From NCBI GenBank assembly GCA_007280905.1, contig QYQM01000039.1, positions 1 to 64,000 of the forward strand: DNA of 64,000 bases. Reading direction: 5' to 3'. Under the pieces are notes generated by a model. That model made no database searches, was not told the origin of the DNA, and saw nothing but the letters and a program-made list of their open reading frames with translations. The position numbers and the translations under genes were made by a program. This document shows, one piece after another, positions 48,395 to 57,662 of this stretch. The stretch comes from Porphyromonadaceae bacterium (GTDB lineage: Bacteria; Bacteroidota; Bacteroidia; Bacteroidales; UBA12481). Position 1 is the stretch's first letter. Each line of letters begins with the position of its first letter.

Positions 48395-48419
48395 TTGAAG
48401 TGTTAAATCAACACTTCAA
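48395..48419. promoter_or_regulatory. 10-bp perfect inverted repeat TTGAAGTGTT-AAATC-AACACTTCAA before the 48422 start codon
   Basis: Arms 48395-48404 and 48410-48419, spacer 5 nt, adjacent to a TATCTTG -7-like box. Confidence 0.6.
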
Positions 48420-48421
48420 AA

Positions 48422-50257
48422 ATGAAAAAATGGCATTTGCTTGCATTTATCCTGCTTGTGACCTTTTTGGTTTTTTCGCCTGTACTGAAAAGCGACTTCG
48501 TAAACTGGGATGATGATGTAAACGTTACGATAAATCCAAACGTTAAAAAACTTAATACTGGCAGCATTATAGACATGTTCACCCATACGGTGGTTGGTGG
48601 CTATACGCCGCTGACTACCCTCAGTTTTGCCGTTGAAAACCACTTCTTCGGAATGAAGCCCGGAGTTTTTCATTTCAATAACCTCCTTCTGCATTTGCTG
48701 TGTACTATGCTGGTTTTTGTTTTAATGAGGAAACTGGAAACAAACCTGTTTGTCTCTTTTGTGGTAACGTTCCTTTTTGGAATTCATCCCATGCGGGTAG
48801 AGTCGGTGGCTTGGATAACCGAACGGAAAGACGTACTGTACAGTTTTTTTTACCTCCTTTCCCTGATTTCTTACATTACTTTTTATAAAAGTAAGAGACT
48901 GATTTTTTATTTTTTAGCGTTATTAGCCTTCATTTTTGCTCTGCTGTCAAAAATTCAGGCAGTTTCGTTACCCCTGATCTTATTGCTTATAGATTACTTC
49001 TTCGAGAAAAAGTTCCAGTTCAAACACGTTTTGGATAAAATCCCTTTTTTCATTTTATCATTGGTAACAGGGTTGACTGGCATCTATTTTCTTGGGCACG
49101 AAGGAACCCTGGAAACAAGCACTGTTCTTCCTTTTATCCAGCGAATTTTTATTGGCACCTATTCCTTCTGCGTGTATCTCATAAAATCTGTGTTGCCTTA
49201 CCAATTGTCGGCCATTTACCCTAATCCGGTGAAGCTATCTTTACTTTATTATGCAAGTGCACTGCTGGTTATTCTTTTAGCACTTCTTATTTATAAATCA
49301 GGAAAGTACCGAAAAGTTTTGATTTTTGGCTCCTTGTTTTTTTTGTTTAATGTAATGTTTATGCTTCAGATTGTTGGCGCCGGACAAGCTTTCATTGCTG
49401 ACAGATTTACTTATATTGCTTACATCGGTTTGTTTTTTCTGATAGCCTGGGCCCTAAACTTTCTTTTTATCAGTAAATGGAAAACTTATGTCATTTTTTT
49501 GGGAGTGATTTATCTGGCTGTTTTGGCAACAGCAACCTGGAACAGAACACAGGTATGGAAAAATACGGAGACACTTTTTTCTGATGTGATTCGAAAGTAT
49601 CCAAAATTTGCAATTGCCTTTAATAATCTCGGGTTATATTACCGCGAGCAAAATCAGTATGAGAAGGCAATGGCAGCTTATGGAAAGTCGATTGAGATAA
49701 ACCCTGAGGGATACCTTAGTTACAGTAACCGGGGTGAAACCTATTTCGACCGGGGAGAAATTGACAAAGCCTTGGAGGATATGAATATGGCCATTAAGCT
49801 AAAGCCGGATTACAGCAAAGCATGGAGTAACCGGGGCGCAGTTTTTGGATCCAAGAAGGAGTTTGCCCTTGCCCTAAAAGACCTCGACAAAGCTATAGCC
49901 TTGGATGCTAAGAATCTGAAAGCCTACACCAACCGTTCATTGGTATATTATTCTCTGGGTAACTTTGAAAAAGCAAGCCAGGATGTTACTTCCTATTTGC
50001 AAATCAAACGCGACGATGCGGATATTTTAAATTTGCGTGGTTTATGTTTCAGCCGATTGAATAAAAACCAGGAAGCACTCGCCGATTTCAATAAGTCCAT
50101 CCAGCTTAATCCAAAGGCGGGAGCATTTTTTCAAAACCGGTCTTCTCTATTATACAAGATGGGGGATACCAAAGGGGCCTTAATAGACATCCTAAAAGCT
50201 CAGGAGCTTGGTGTTCAAGTAAATCCGGGTTATTTGCAGATGTTGAAAACCAAGTGA
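48422..50257 (+). CDS. Multi-pass membrane glycosyltransferase-like (TMTC/GT-C-like) protein with C-terminal TPR repeats
   Basis: N-term SDFVNWDDDVNVTINPNVK...GGYTPLTTLSFAVENHFFGMKPGVFHFNNLLLHLL...FGIHPMRVESVAWITERKDVLYSFFYLLSL (TMTC-like), then TPR motifs EKAMAAYGKSIEINPEGYLSYSNRGETYFDRGEIDKALEDM. Confidence 0.85.
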   Translation: MKKWHLLAFILLVTFLVFSPVLKSDFVNWDDDVNVTINPNVKKLNTGSIIDMFTHTVVGGYTPLTTLSFAVENHFFGMKPGVFHFNNLLLHLLCTMLVFVLMRKLETNLFVSFVVTFLFGIHPMRVESVAWITERKDVLYSFFYLLSLISYITFYKSKRLIFYFLALLAFIFALLSKIQAVSLPLILLLIDYFFEKKFQFKHVLDKIPFFILSLVTGLTGIYFLGHEGTLETSTVLPFIQRIFIGTYSFCVYLIKSVLPYQLSAIYPNPVKLSLLYYASALLVILLALLIYKSGKYRKVLIFGSLFFLFNVMFMLQIVGAGQAFIADRFTYIAYIGLFFLIAWALNFLFISKWKTYVIFLGVIYLAVLATATWNRTQVWKNTETLFSDVIRKYPKFAIAFNNLGLYYREQNQYEKAMAAYGKSIEINPEGYLSYSNRGETYFDRGEIDKALEDMNMAIKLKPDYSKAWSNRGAVFGSKKEFALALKDLDKAIALDAKNLKAYTNRSLVYYSLGNFEKASQDVTSYLQIKRDDADILNLRGLCFSRLNKNQEALADFNKSIQLNPKAGAFFQNRSSLLYKMGDTKGALIDILKAQELGVQVNPGYLQMLKTK

Positions 50258-50264
50258 GAATCTT

Positions 50265-50978
50265 TCATTTACTAAAAATATTGTATTTGATAATGCAATA
50301 AATGGCCCTGAATCCGTCTTTCCAATTGATTTTTTTCCCTTCGGTATAAGTTCGGCCATAGTATGAAATGCCTATTTCATAAATTCTTATGTTTGGGATG
50401 CGGCTGATCTTAGCCGTTACTTCCGCTTCAAAGCCGAAGCGGTCCTCTATCAGGTTAATATTTTTTATAATCCCGGACTTGAAAAGCTTGTAACCGGTTT
50501 CCAAATCCGAAATGTTGATATTGGTAAGCAGGTTCGAAAGGAAAGTAAGGAATCGGTTACCGATTGAATGAAAGAAGAACAACACCCTGTGGGGCTTGCT
50601 TCCAACAAACCTGCTTCCATATACTACATCGGCAAATCCGTCCAGAAGGGGTTGTAATAAAAGATTGAATTCCCTGGGGTCATACTCCAGGTCGGCATCC
50701 TGAACAACGATAAAATCACCGGTAGCTGATAGTATGCCTGTTCGCAGGGCTGCACCTTTACCGCGGTTCACCTCATGCTTCTGATAATTGATCAAGATCC
50801 CTGGATTTTCGCTCCGGAAGCGGTATAATTCAGCTTCTGTATCATCTTTCGAACAATCGTTAACAACAACCAACTCCTTTTCCATGCCTTGAATCAGTTC
50901 AACAGAACTAACCCTTTGAAGGATGCTGTAAATAGTAGCCTGCTCGTTATAGGCAGGGATAATCACAGATAGTATCAT
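50265..50978 (-). CDS. Glycosyltransferase family 2 (dolichol-phosphate mannosyltransferase/polyprenyl-P sugar synthase-like)
   Basis: MILSVIIPAYNEQATIYSILQRV...VVNDCSKDDTEAEL...NRGKGAALRTGILSATGDFIVVQDADLEYDPREF...VVYGSRF. ORF-track start (51029) extends into a repeat. Confidence 0.92.
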   Translation of the reverse strand: MILSVIIPAYNEQATIYSILQRVSSVELIQGMEKELVVVNDCSKDDTEAELYRFRSENPGILINYQKHEVNRGKGAALRTGILSATGDFIVVQDADLEYDPREFNLLLQPLLDGFADVVYGSRFVGSKPHRVLFFFHSIGNRFLTFLSNLLTNINISDLETGYKLFKSGIIKNINLIEDRFGFEAEVTAKISRIPNIRIYEIGISYYGRTYTEGKKINWKDGFRAIYCIIKYNIFSK

Positions 50979-51017
50979 TATTTCATAACCATTTCCGAAA
51001 TGTCGCAGAAGCGTGTT

Positions 51018-51060
51018 GTAGAGACGCATAATTATGCGTCTCTTAATTATGCGTCTCTAC
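51018..51060. repeat. Palindromic GTAGAGACGCATAATTATGCGTCTC element, copy 2
   Basis: gtagagacgcataattatgcgtctcttaattatgcgtctctac. Confidence 0.88.
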
Positions 51061-51069
51061 GGTATCGTA

Positions 51070-53472
51070 TTATCTAACAACCCATTCCTGCACCCCGGTC
51101 GAAAACTCATCAGGCTGCCTGATATCGAGTTTCAATCCGGTTGTGGTGACCGGCTCAAATTCCAGAACATTGTACTGATCTCTTTTCGTTCCATAGGCAC
51201 CCTTAGCCTTCACTTCAACCCAGGAATTGCCTTTTTTATAAAGCAGTTTCCAGGATTTGGGAACCCGGCAACCGGCATTAAGATCTTCATCATCGAACCA
51301 GAAAACATCAACAGCAGAAACCTTTTCGGGTTTGGCAAAGTCATATTGCACCCATTCGCTGGTGGCTTTCGTTGGCCACCAATGAATATGACCAAACTCA
51401 CCGTTGCTGGATTTCTCCGGGCATTGCTGATCATGAACGGTTTCAGGCGATCCGGAGCATTTTGAGGCAGTAACCACTGCCAGGGAAGCAATCGTAGGAG
51501 CCGGCAACGGAGTGGCATATTTTGCATCTTCAGGGATCCAGACGGTCATTTCACCACGGCCACGGTTAGCCCATGCATAGTAAGGAATTGCCTTAAGATC
51601 AACCTTAGTTTTTTCAATGGTCCCATCCAAATGCGACTTCAATGAGTACCCTTTTCCGGAAATAATCCCCACTCCTTTTAACAGATTGGCGTTGAATGAC
51701 CAGGTAAAACCGGGCTCTTCGGCCAACACCAGGTTCAGCGCTTTCTGATCTGCCTGATCGGCCCATTCGAGGGTGTACATCAGTGGTCCACGCTGCAATG
51801 CAACCTGACCCCTGTCAGCTTCCACCTTATCATTGGCCTGAACCCTGCGAATATCCATCCGCATTTCGATCTCAACCTGATCACCGGCTTTCCAGGATCG
51901 TGCGAGAATGGCAAATCCGTTTTCTGATTTATAGCTCACTGATTTACCATTTATTTTAATTGTCACCGGATTGGTTTCCGGATCTTTATAACGATACAGG
52001 TCGCTTGGCACCACCTGACTGCCGGTCCAGCCCGGGATGCGGATCATCAGGTTAAAGCGGCCCTTCTTATCCGGATTGATGGCAAGTTTCACTAATCCAT
52101 TCCATGGATAATCTGATACCTGATGTATGATTACCTTCCTGGATCCAAGTTTAACTTCAGCTTCACTTTGCACAAACAAGTTCACAAACAGGTCGTTATC
52201 CTTTACGGCATAGATGTAGCCAGGTACCGACGGGATGAACCGGCACAGGTTGCTCGGGCAGCAGGCGCAGCCAAACCAGGCACTGCGTTCATGCTGTCCC
52301 TTTGACCGAAGAACGTTCGAATAGAAAAAACGGTCGCCCGATAAGCCCAAACCGCTCGGTACACCATTATATAAACTGCGTTCGAGCACATCCATATATT
52401 TGGCATCTCCGTGAAGGAGGAACATCCTGTAATTCCAGAAAACATTGGCAATATTGGCACAGGTTTCACAATAGGCGCTCATATTAGGTAGCTGATAATC
52501 AATGCCATATGCTTCCCCTGCTCCGGTAGCACCCACTCCTCCTGTGATGTAGAGTTTTTTCCCGACCACATTTTTCCAGATGGTATCAATGGCTTTCAGA
52601 TAGGCCTGATCGCCTGTCAACGCTGCCACATCTGCCATACCTGAGAACATATAGTTGGCGCGGACCGCGTGACCAACAGCTTCGGTCTGGTCAACCACTT
52701 TTTTATTAGCCTGGTTATAAACTTCTCCACCCGGACCGCGTACATCGAGGAAAAATTTGGCCAGTTCGAGGTATTCCTTTTTGCCGGTAACCCGATATAG
52801 CTTGGTCAGGCCGATTTCCACCTCCTGATGGCCAGGATAGTTTTCACACTTGCCCCATCCGAAATCCTTAACGATCAGATCGGCTGCCTTTATGGCAATA
52901 TCAAGCATGGTTTTTTTCCCGGTGGCCTGATAATGAGCTACAGAAGCTTCAAATAAATGGCCCAGGTTGTATAGTTCGTGACTGTTCTCGCTTTCGAGTT
53001 CCCACCGCTTTTTACCGGCCCATGGATGAGCGCTGTCGCCCATGATGGTACGGTTGGTATACAGATACCCGTCGGGCTCCTGAGCGGCACCGATCCGTGC
53101 AATCAGCTGATCGAGATACGCATCGAGTGTAGGATCCGGAACGGTTTGGAGCGAATAGGATGCTCCTTCGATGATTTTGTAAACATCCGAGTCATCGAAT
53201 GGATACATACTGCAGAACGAACCTTTTTCCACTCCGGCAGCAATATCGAAATTTTTGATTCGCCCGGTTTCTTCACTCTGTTTAAAAGCATAAGGTATAG
53301 TCAATTCCGCATTCAGTTTTACCCTTGGTGCCCAAAAAGAATCCTCGAGTTTAACCTGATTGAATGCCACCGGCTGTATCGGGTAATCGCCCGATACTTT
53401 TTTACTTTCAGTACACCCGGCCAATGCGATAAGGACTACCGGGAAAATCTGTAACCATTTGTAATTCTGCAT
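51070..53472 (-). CDS. GH127 family beta-L-arabinofuranosidase-like lipoprotein with C-terminal extension
   Basis: FNQVKLEDSFWAPRVKLNAELTIPYAF...ESENSHELYNLGHLFEASVAHYQATGKK...FGCACCPSNLCRFIPSVPGYIYA; lipobox ALAGCT. Confidence 0.92.
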   Translation of the reverse strand: MQNYKWLQIFPVVLIALAGCTESKKVSGDYPIQPVAFNQVKLEDSFWAPRVKLNAELTIPYAFKQSEETGRIKNFDIAAGVEKGSFCSMYPFDDSDVYKIIEGASYSLQTVPDPTLDAYLDQLIARIGAAQEPDGYLYTNRTIMGDSAHPWAGKKRWELESENSHELYNLGHLFEASVAHYQATGKKTMLDIAIKAADLIVKDFGWGKCENYPGHQEVEIGLTKLYRVTGKKEYLELAKFFLDVRGPGGEVYNQANKKVVDQTEAVGHAVRANYMFSGMADVAALTGDQAYLKAIDTIWKNVVGKKLYITGGVGATGAGEAYGIDYQLPNMSAYCETCANIANVFWNYRMFLLHGDAKYMDVLERSLYNGVPSGLGLSGDRFFYSNVLRSKGQHERSAWFGCACCPSNLCRFIPSVPGYIYAVKDNDLFVNLFVQSEAEVKLGSRKVIIHQVSDYPWNGLVKLAINPDKKGRFNLMIRIPGWTGSQVVPSDLYRYKDPETNPVTIKINGKSVSYKSENGFAILARSWKAGDQVEIEMRMDIRRVQANDKVEADRGQVALQRGPLMYTLEWADQADQKALNLVLAEEPGFTWSFNANLLKGVGIISGKGYSLKSHLDGTIEKTKVDLKAIPYYAWANRGRGEMTVWIPEDAKYATPLPAPTIASLAVVTASKCSGSPETVHDQQCPEKSSNGEFGHIHWWPTKATSEWVQYDFAKPEKVSAVDVFWFDDEDLNAGCRVPKSWKLLYKKGNSWVEVKAKGAYGTKRDQYNVLEFEPVTTTGLKLDIRQPDEFSTGVQEWVVR

Positions 53473-53500
53473 ATTAATAATTATTAATTTTAATTACTCA

Positions 53501-53590
53501 CCACGGAGGCACGGAGAACACGGAGTTCCACTGAGATCAATCAAAACGCCAAATAAACGATAAAAAAATCATCTCTGTGTCTCCGTAGTT
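53501..53590. repeat. Inverted repeat CCACGGAGGCACGGAGAACACGGAG ... TCTCTGTGTCTCCGTAG
   Basis: Left arm 53501-53525, right arm 53572-53590; between GH127 and araD. Confidence 0.75.
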
Positions 53591-53612
53591 TTTCTTTTAA
53601 TGCTGAAAAGTT

Positions 53613-54311
53613 TCAATGCGGTTTTTCCTGTCCATAATAGGCATCCGGCCCATGTTTTCTCAGATAGTGTTTTTCGAGCAGGGCCGGCTGAACCGGATTG
53701 TCCTTACCAAGCACGACTGTCCTGAAGGCCATTTTGGCAATCTCTTCAAGGATAATTGCATGTTTCACGGCATCGGCCGGCGTTTTGCCCCAGCAGAATG
53801 GGCCATGTTCTGCGACCAGTACACCCGGAACCCCGATCGGATTAATATCAAGGAATTTTTCCTGAATAACCTGACCGGTAGCCAGTTCATATTGTCCCTG
53901 GATTTCAGCCGGGGTCAATAACCGTGTACAGGGAACAGAGCCATAAAAATGATCAGCATGGGTAGTTCCGAGGCAAGGCATGTCGCGGCAGGCCTGTGCC
54001 CAGGAGGTTGCCCACTCGGAATGGGTGTGAACGATGCCGCCTATTTCCGGAAAAGCCTGATACAAAAACAGATGTGTTGGAGTATCAGAAGAGGGTTTCA
54101 GTTTGCTTTCCACCACATTACCCTGGAGATCCAATACTACCATATCATCAGGGGTCATTTCATCGTATGGAATGCCGCTTGGTTTGATCACAATAAGACC
54201 CTTTTGCCTGTCGATCCCGGATGCATTTCCCCATGTCAGTTTCACCAATCCTTCCTTAACCAGAGTCAGGTTGGCTTCGAATACTGCCTGTTTAAGATTT
54301 GTTAGTCGCAT
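53613..54311 (-). CDS. araD: L-ribulose-5-phosphate 4-epimerase
   Basis: LTWGNASGIDRQKGLIVIKPSGIPYDEMTPDDMVVLDLQGNVVE...GGIVHTHSEWATSWAQACRDMPCLGTTHADHFYG...LVAEHGPFCWG. Confidence 0.95.
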   Translation of the reverse strand: MRLTNLKQAVFEANLTLVKEGLVKLTWGNASGIDRQKGLIVIKPSGIPYDEMTPDDMVVLDLQGNVVESKLKPSSDTPTHLFLYQAFPEIGGIVHTHSEWATSWAQACRDMPCLGTTHADHFYGSVPCTRLLTPAEIQGQYELATGQVIQEKFLDINPIGVPGVLVAEHGPFCWGKTPADAVKHAIILEEIAKMAFRTVVLGKDNPVQPALLEKHYLRKHGPDAYYGQEKPH

Positions 54312-54336
54312 GTTGGTTGCTGGTTAATAATCACTG

Positions 54337-55032
54337 CTATACATCTACTGAAAAATAGAATCCCTTCGACACCAGTTCCTGGTATTTTTCAGGATTGAAC
54401 CGATACAGGAAGGCTCCTTTTTTAGATGAGGATTTATCTTTCTCGTCCAATTTATCCAGGAGATCCATTGATATGATTTTCTTACAGAAATTCCTCTTAT
54501 CCAGGTCTTTCTGGTAAATAGCTTCGTAAAGGCTCTGCAATTGCGGCATGGTAAACTTTTCAGGCAGCAATTCAAATCCGATCGGCTGAATCCGGGCACG
54601 CCTGCGCAATCTTTTCAGCGCTTTATCGACCATCTCGCGATGGTCAAAAACCAGGTCAGGAATGTCACTCACGGGCCTCCAATGTGCATTATTCTCTTTT
54701 ACCAGATCTTTATCATAATCTTCAATTTTGATGAGGGAATAATAGGCGACGGAAACCACCCGCTCACCTGGATCACGATCAACATCTCCATAGGCAAATA
54801 ACTGCTCCAGGTAAACATTTTGCAACCCGGTCAACTGTTTCAAAACTCTTTCGGCAGCCTGGTAAAGCCCCTCATTCTGTTTTGAAAAACCTCCCATGAG
54901 CGACCACATTCCCTTGCCGGGTTCCATGTTTCGTTTGATCAGCAATAGTTTAAGTTCATGATTGTCAAAACCGTAAATCACACAATCCACAGCCAGTAAT
55001 TGTCGGTCTTCCAGAGGGGAATACAAGCTCAT
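54337..55032 (-). CDS. Nudix-domain winged-helix transcriptional regulator, AraR-like
   Basis: LAVDCVIYGFDNHELKLLLIKRNMEPGKGMWSLMGGFSKQNEGLYQAAERVLKQLTGLQNVYLEQLFAYGDVDRDPGERVVSVAYYSLI...ALKRLRRRARIQPIGFELLPEKFTMPQLQSLYEAIYQKDLDKRNFCKKI; adjacent to araD. Confidence 0.88.
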   Translation of the reverse strand: MSLYSPLEDRQLLAVDCVIYGFDNHELKLLLIKRNMEPGKGMWSLMGGFSKQNEGLYQAAERVLKQLTGLQNVYLEQLFAYGDVDRDPGERVVSVAYYSLIKIEDYDKDLVKENNAHWRPVSDIPDLVFDHREMVDKALKRLRRRARIQPIGFELLPEKFTMPQLQSLYEAIYQKDLDKRNFCKKIISMDLLDKLDEKDKSSSKKGAFLYRFNPEKYQELVSKGFYFSVDV

Positions 55033-55044
55033 ACAATTATATTT

Positions 55045-55063
55045 AAGTGTTAAAATTACACTT
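55045..55063. promoter_or_regulatory. 19-bp palindrome AAGTGT-TAAAATT-ACACTT upstream of the AraR-like gene; candidate operator
   Basis: Inverted repeat arms 55045-55050 and 55058-55063; 13 bp upstream of the start codon. Confidence 0.5.
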
Positions 55064-55171
55064 TAGTTTAGACTTTAAAAAATCAGATTCTTAAATTATT
55101 CAACCCCATAAAGAACACCTGATTTTGAAATCCGTTTTTGTATTTTTCACCTTTAACAATTTTCAATTATT

Positions 55172-57577
55172 ATGAGAACCAGATTTATTTACAGCTTATT
55201 GATAATGGCTGGTCTTACGTCATCGATTTACAGCCAGGTCGAGAATCGTTCACCGCTTAACATCAAGGATTTTATGGCGCTGAATTACCAAGGTCAGTCT
55301 CCTACCCAGTTCCAATGGTCGCCAGATGGGAAATACCTGTATTTTCAGTGGAATGCTGATAATAAGCCATCTGATTCAGCGTATCGGATCGATCCGGCCA
55401 ATCCGGTTTTGCAAAAGGTTTCCCGCAGTGAATTGCAGAAGATCAGGACTGTAAATAAGGAGTATAATGCGGATAAAAGTATGGAACTGATCAATAAAAA
55501 CGGAGATGTCTACCTGGTTAACTGCAAGAAAAAAGATACGGTACTAACCTTCAGTACCAGCATGCCTGTATCAGAATTATCCTTTACTCATTCCGGTAAA
55601 AAACTGGTTTTAACGATAAACAACAATTTATATCTGCTTGATCCGGTTAATGGTCAATTCAGGCAACTCACCAATTTTCTGGCTGAAAAGCCCGAAACTC
55701 CCAATCGTCCGGCACCCCAGAAGGAGAAGCTAAATGCACGGGATCAATGGCTTACGCAGGACCAGGTGCGTCTGTTTCCGAAAGTTGCAGGCTCAGGTGG
55801 AGGCGGCCGCAGGGGTGGAATGCCCTATTACGGGATGGGCATGAGGCCTCAGAACAGTGGCAAGGCAGGTGGCCCGGAGCCCGTTTACTTGGAAGGATAT
55901 ACGGTTTCTGGATTTGAGCTCACGCCGGATGAGAAGTATGTCACTTTTACAAAATCCTGGCCGGGCGAGAATCCGAAGCCCACCATCATGCCTGCTTATG
56001 TCACCCGCTCGGGCTATACCGAAACCATCAACACCCGCGGAAAAGTCGGGGAGATCGGGGGAAAGAGGGTTTTGGGGATACTGAACCTTGACAAAGATTC
56101 GATCTATGAACTGAAAGTAGATCAGATACCCGGAATTACTGACCTTCCTGATTATGTGAAAGATTATCCCATTAAATATAAAGACCGCCAAGCTGAAGTT
56201 CGCCCCGTCAGGATCATGGGACCCACATGGGCTCCCGATGGACGATTCGGAGTGATTGAAGCACAATCGGATGATAACAAAGATCGCTGGCTCCTGATTT
56301 TCAACCCCGAAGATGGATCGGTAAAGCTGCTCGACCGGCAGCGTGATGAAGCCTGGATTGCAGGACCGGGGATTGGCTATGGTCAGGGGACCGGCTGGAT
56401 GCCGGATGGCAAACGATTATGGTTCCAGTCCGAAGCATCGGGGTATTCGCATTTGTATTGGGTAAATGTGGAAACAGGCGAGAAAAAGGCCCTCACTTCA
56501 GGCAAGTTCGAGGTGTACAGCCCCGAAATTTCAAAAGACAAAAAATGGTGGTATTTCACTTCTAATGAAGTACATCCGGGTGAACACCACTTCTACCGTA
56601 TGCCGGTTGAAGGGGGCCTGCGGGAAAAAATCACCTCAATGACCGGTGGTAATGCGGTTACCCTCTCGCCCGATGAAAAATGGCTGGCTATTGAATTTTC
56701 TACAGCCAACCGGCCTCCGGAATTATATTTTCAGAAAAACCAGGCTGGTGCTCAGGCTATTGCCATTACAGATTCAAGGAGCGATGCCTTTAAAGCTTAC
56801 AACTGGCGGCTGCCCGAGTATATCAGTTTTACTGCATCAGATGGCGCAACGGTTTATGCACGCCTCTACAAACCAGCTTCAGGCCAGGCCAATAAAGCCG
56901 CAGTGATGTTTGTTCATGGTGCCGGTTATCTGCAAAATGCACACAAATGGTGGTCGATCTATTATCATGAATATATGTTCAATAATATGCTGGTGGACAA
57001 TGGCTATACGGTTCTGGACATTGATTACCGCGGCAGTTCGGGCTATGGCCGCGATTGCCGAACCGGCATATACCGCCACATGGGCGGCAAAGACCTGTCA
57101 GATCATGTTGACGGGGCTAAATACCTCGTTGCGAATTGCGGTGTCGATCCCAAACGAATCGGTTTGTACGGCGGTTCCTACGGCGGATTCCTGACCCTGA
57201 TGGCACTTTTTACTGCCCCGGATGTTTTTGCTTCCGGTGCTGCATTGCGTTCGGTTACCGACTGGGCACACTATAACCACGGCTATACAACCAGCATCCT
57301 GAATACTCCTGTGGAAGACAGCCTGGCTTATGCCAGAAGTTCGCCTATCAACTTTGCTGAAGGTCTCAAGGGCAACCTCCTGATGTGCCATGGGGTAATG
57401 GACGATAATGTTCATTTTCAGGATATTGTTCGTCTATCCGAAAGGCTCATCGACCTGGGCAAGGACAATTGGGAATTGGCCATCTATCCGCTTGAACATC
57501 ATAGCTTTGTTGATCCCGACTGCTGGACCGACGAGTATAAAAGGATTTTTAAACTTTTTCAATCGACCCTGAAGTAA
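55172..57577 (+). CDS. S9 family peptidase (DPP-IV/prolyl oligopeptidase-like)
   Basis: N-terminal WD/propeller, C-terminal DYRGSSGYGRDCRTGIYRHMGGKDLSDHVDGAKYL...IGLYGGSYGGFLTLMALF (GxSYGG nucleophile), DDNVHF, EHHSF. Confidence 0.94.
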   Translation: MRTRFIYSLLIMAGLTSSIYSQVENRSPLNIKDFMALNYQGQSPTQFQWSPDGKYLYFQWNADNKPSDSAYRIDPANPVLQKVSRSELQKIRTVNKEYNADKSMELINKNGDVYLVNCKKKDTVLTFSTSMPVSELSFTHSGKKLVLTINNNLYLLDPVNGQFRQLTNFLAEKPETPNRPAPQKEKLNARDQWLTQDQVRLFPKVAGSGGGGRRGGMPYYGMGMRPQNSGKAGGPEPVYLEGYTVSGFELTPDEKYVTFTKSWPGENPKPTIMPAYVTRSGYTETINTRGKVGEIGGKRVLGILNLDKDSIYELKVDQIPGITDLPDYVKDYPIKYKDRQAEVRPVRIMGPTWAPDGRFGVIEAQSDDNKDRWLLIFNPEDGSVKLLDRQRDEAWIAGPGIGYGQGTGWMPDGKRLWFQSEASGYSHLYWVNVETGEKKALTSGKFEVYSPEISKDKKWWYFTSNEVHPGEHHFYRMPVEGGLREKITSMTGGNAVTLSPDEKWLAIEFSTANRPPELYFQKNQAGAQAIAITDSRSDAFKAYNWRLPEYISFTASDGATVYARLYKPASGQANKAAVMFVHGAGYLQNAHKWWSIYYHEYMFNNMLVDNGYTVLDIDYRGSSGYGRDCRTGIYRHMGGKDLSDHVDGAKYLVANCGVDPKRIGLYGGSYGGFLTLMALFTAPDVFASGAALRSVTDWAHYNHGYTTSILNTPVEDSLAYARSSPINFAEGLKGNLLMCHGVMDDNVHFQDIVRLSERLIDLGKDNWELAIYPLEHHSFVDPDCWTDEYKRIFKLFQSTLK

Positions 57578-57641
57578 CCCTAACCACTCAGTCCAATTAG
57601 CCCGAAGGGCATAATTAGCAACCGAAGGGAGCATTTTTACA

Positions 57642-57649
57642 TATCTTTG
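57642..57649 (+). promoter_or_regulatory. -7 box TATCTTTG (TAnnTTTG consensus) upstream of the TolC-like gene
   Basis: TATCTTTG 20 bp before the 57670-region start; no clear -33 TTG at ideal spacing. Confidence 0.35.
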
Positions 57650-57662
57650 CACCCAAATTCAT

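Noticed and set aside
50979-51029. N-terminal extension of the GT2 ORF (MRLYNTLLRHFGNGYEI)
   Set aside because: Partly encoded by the GAGACGCAT repeat; the canonical GT2 start MILSVIIPAYNE is at 50978.
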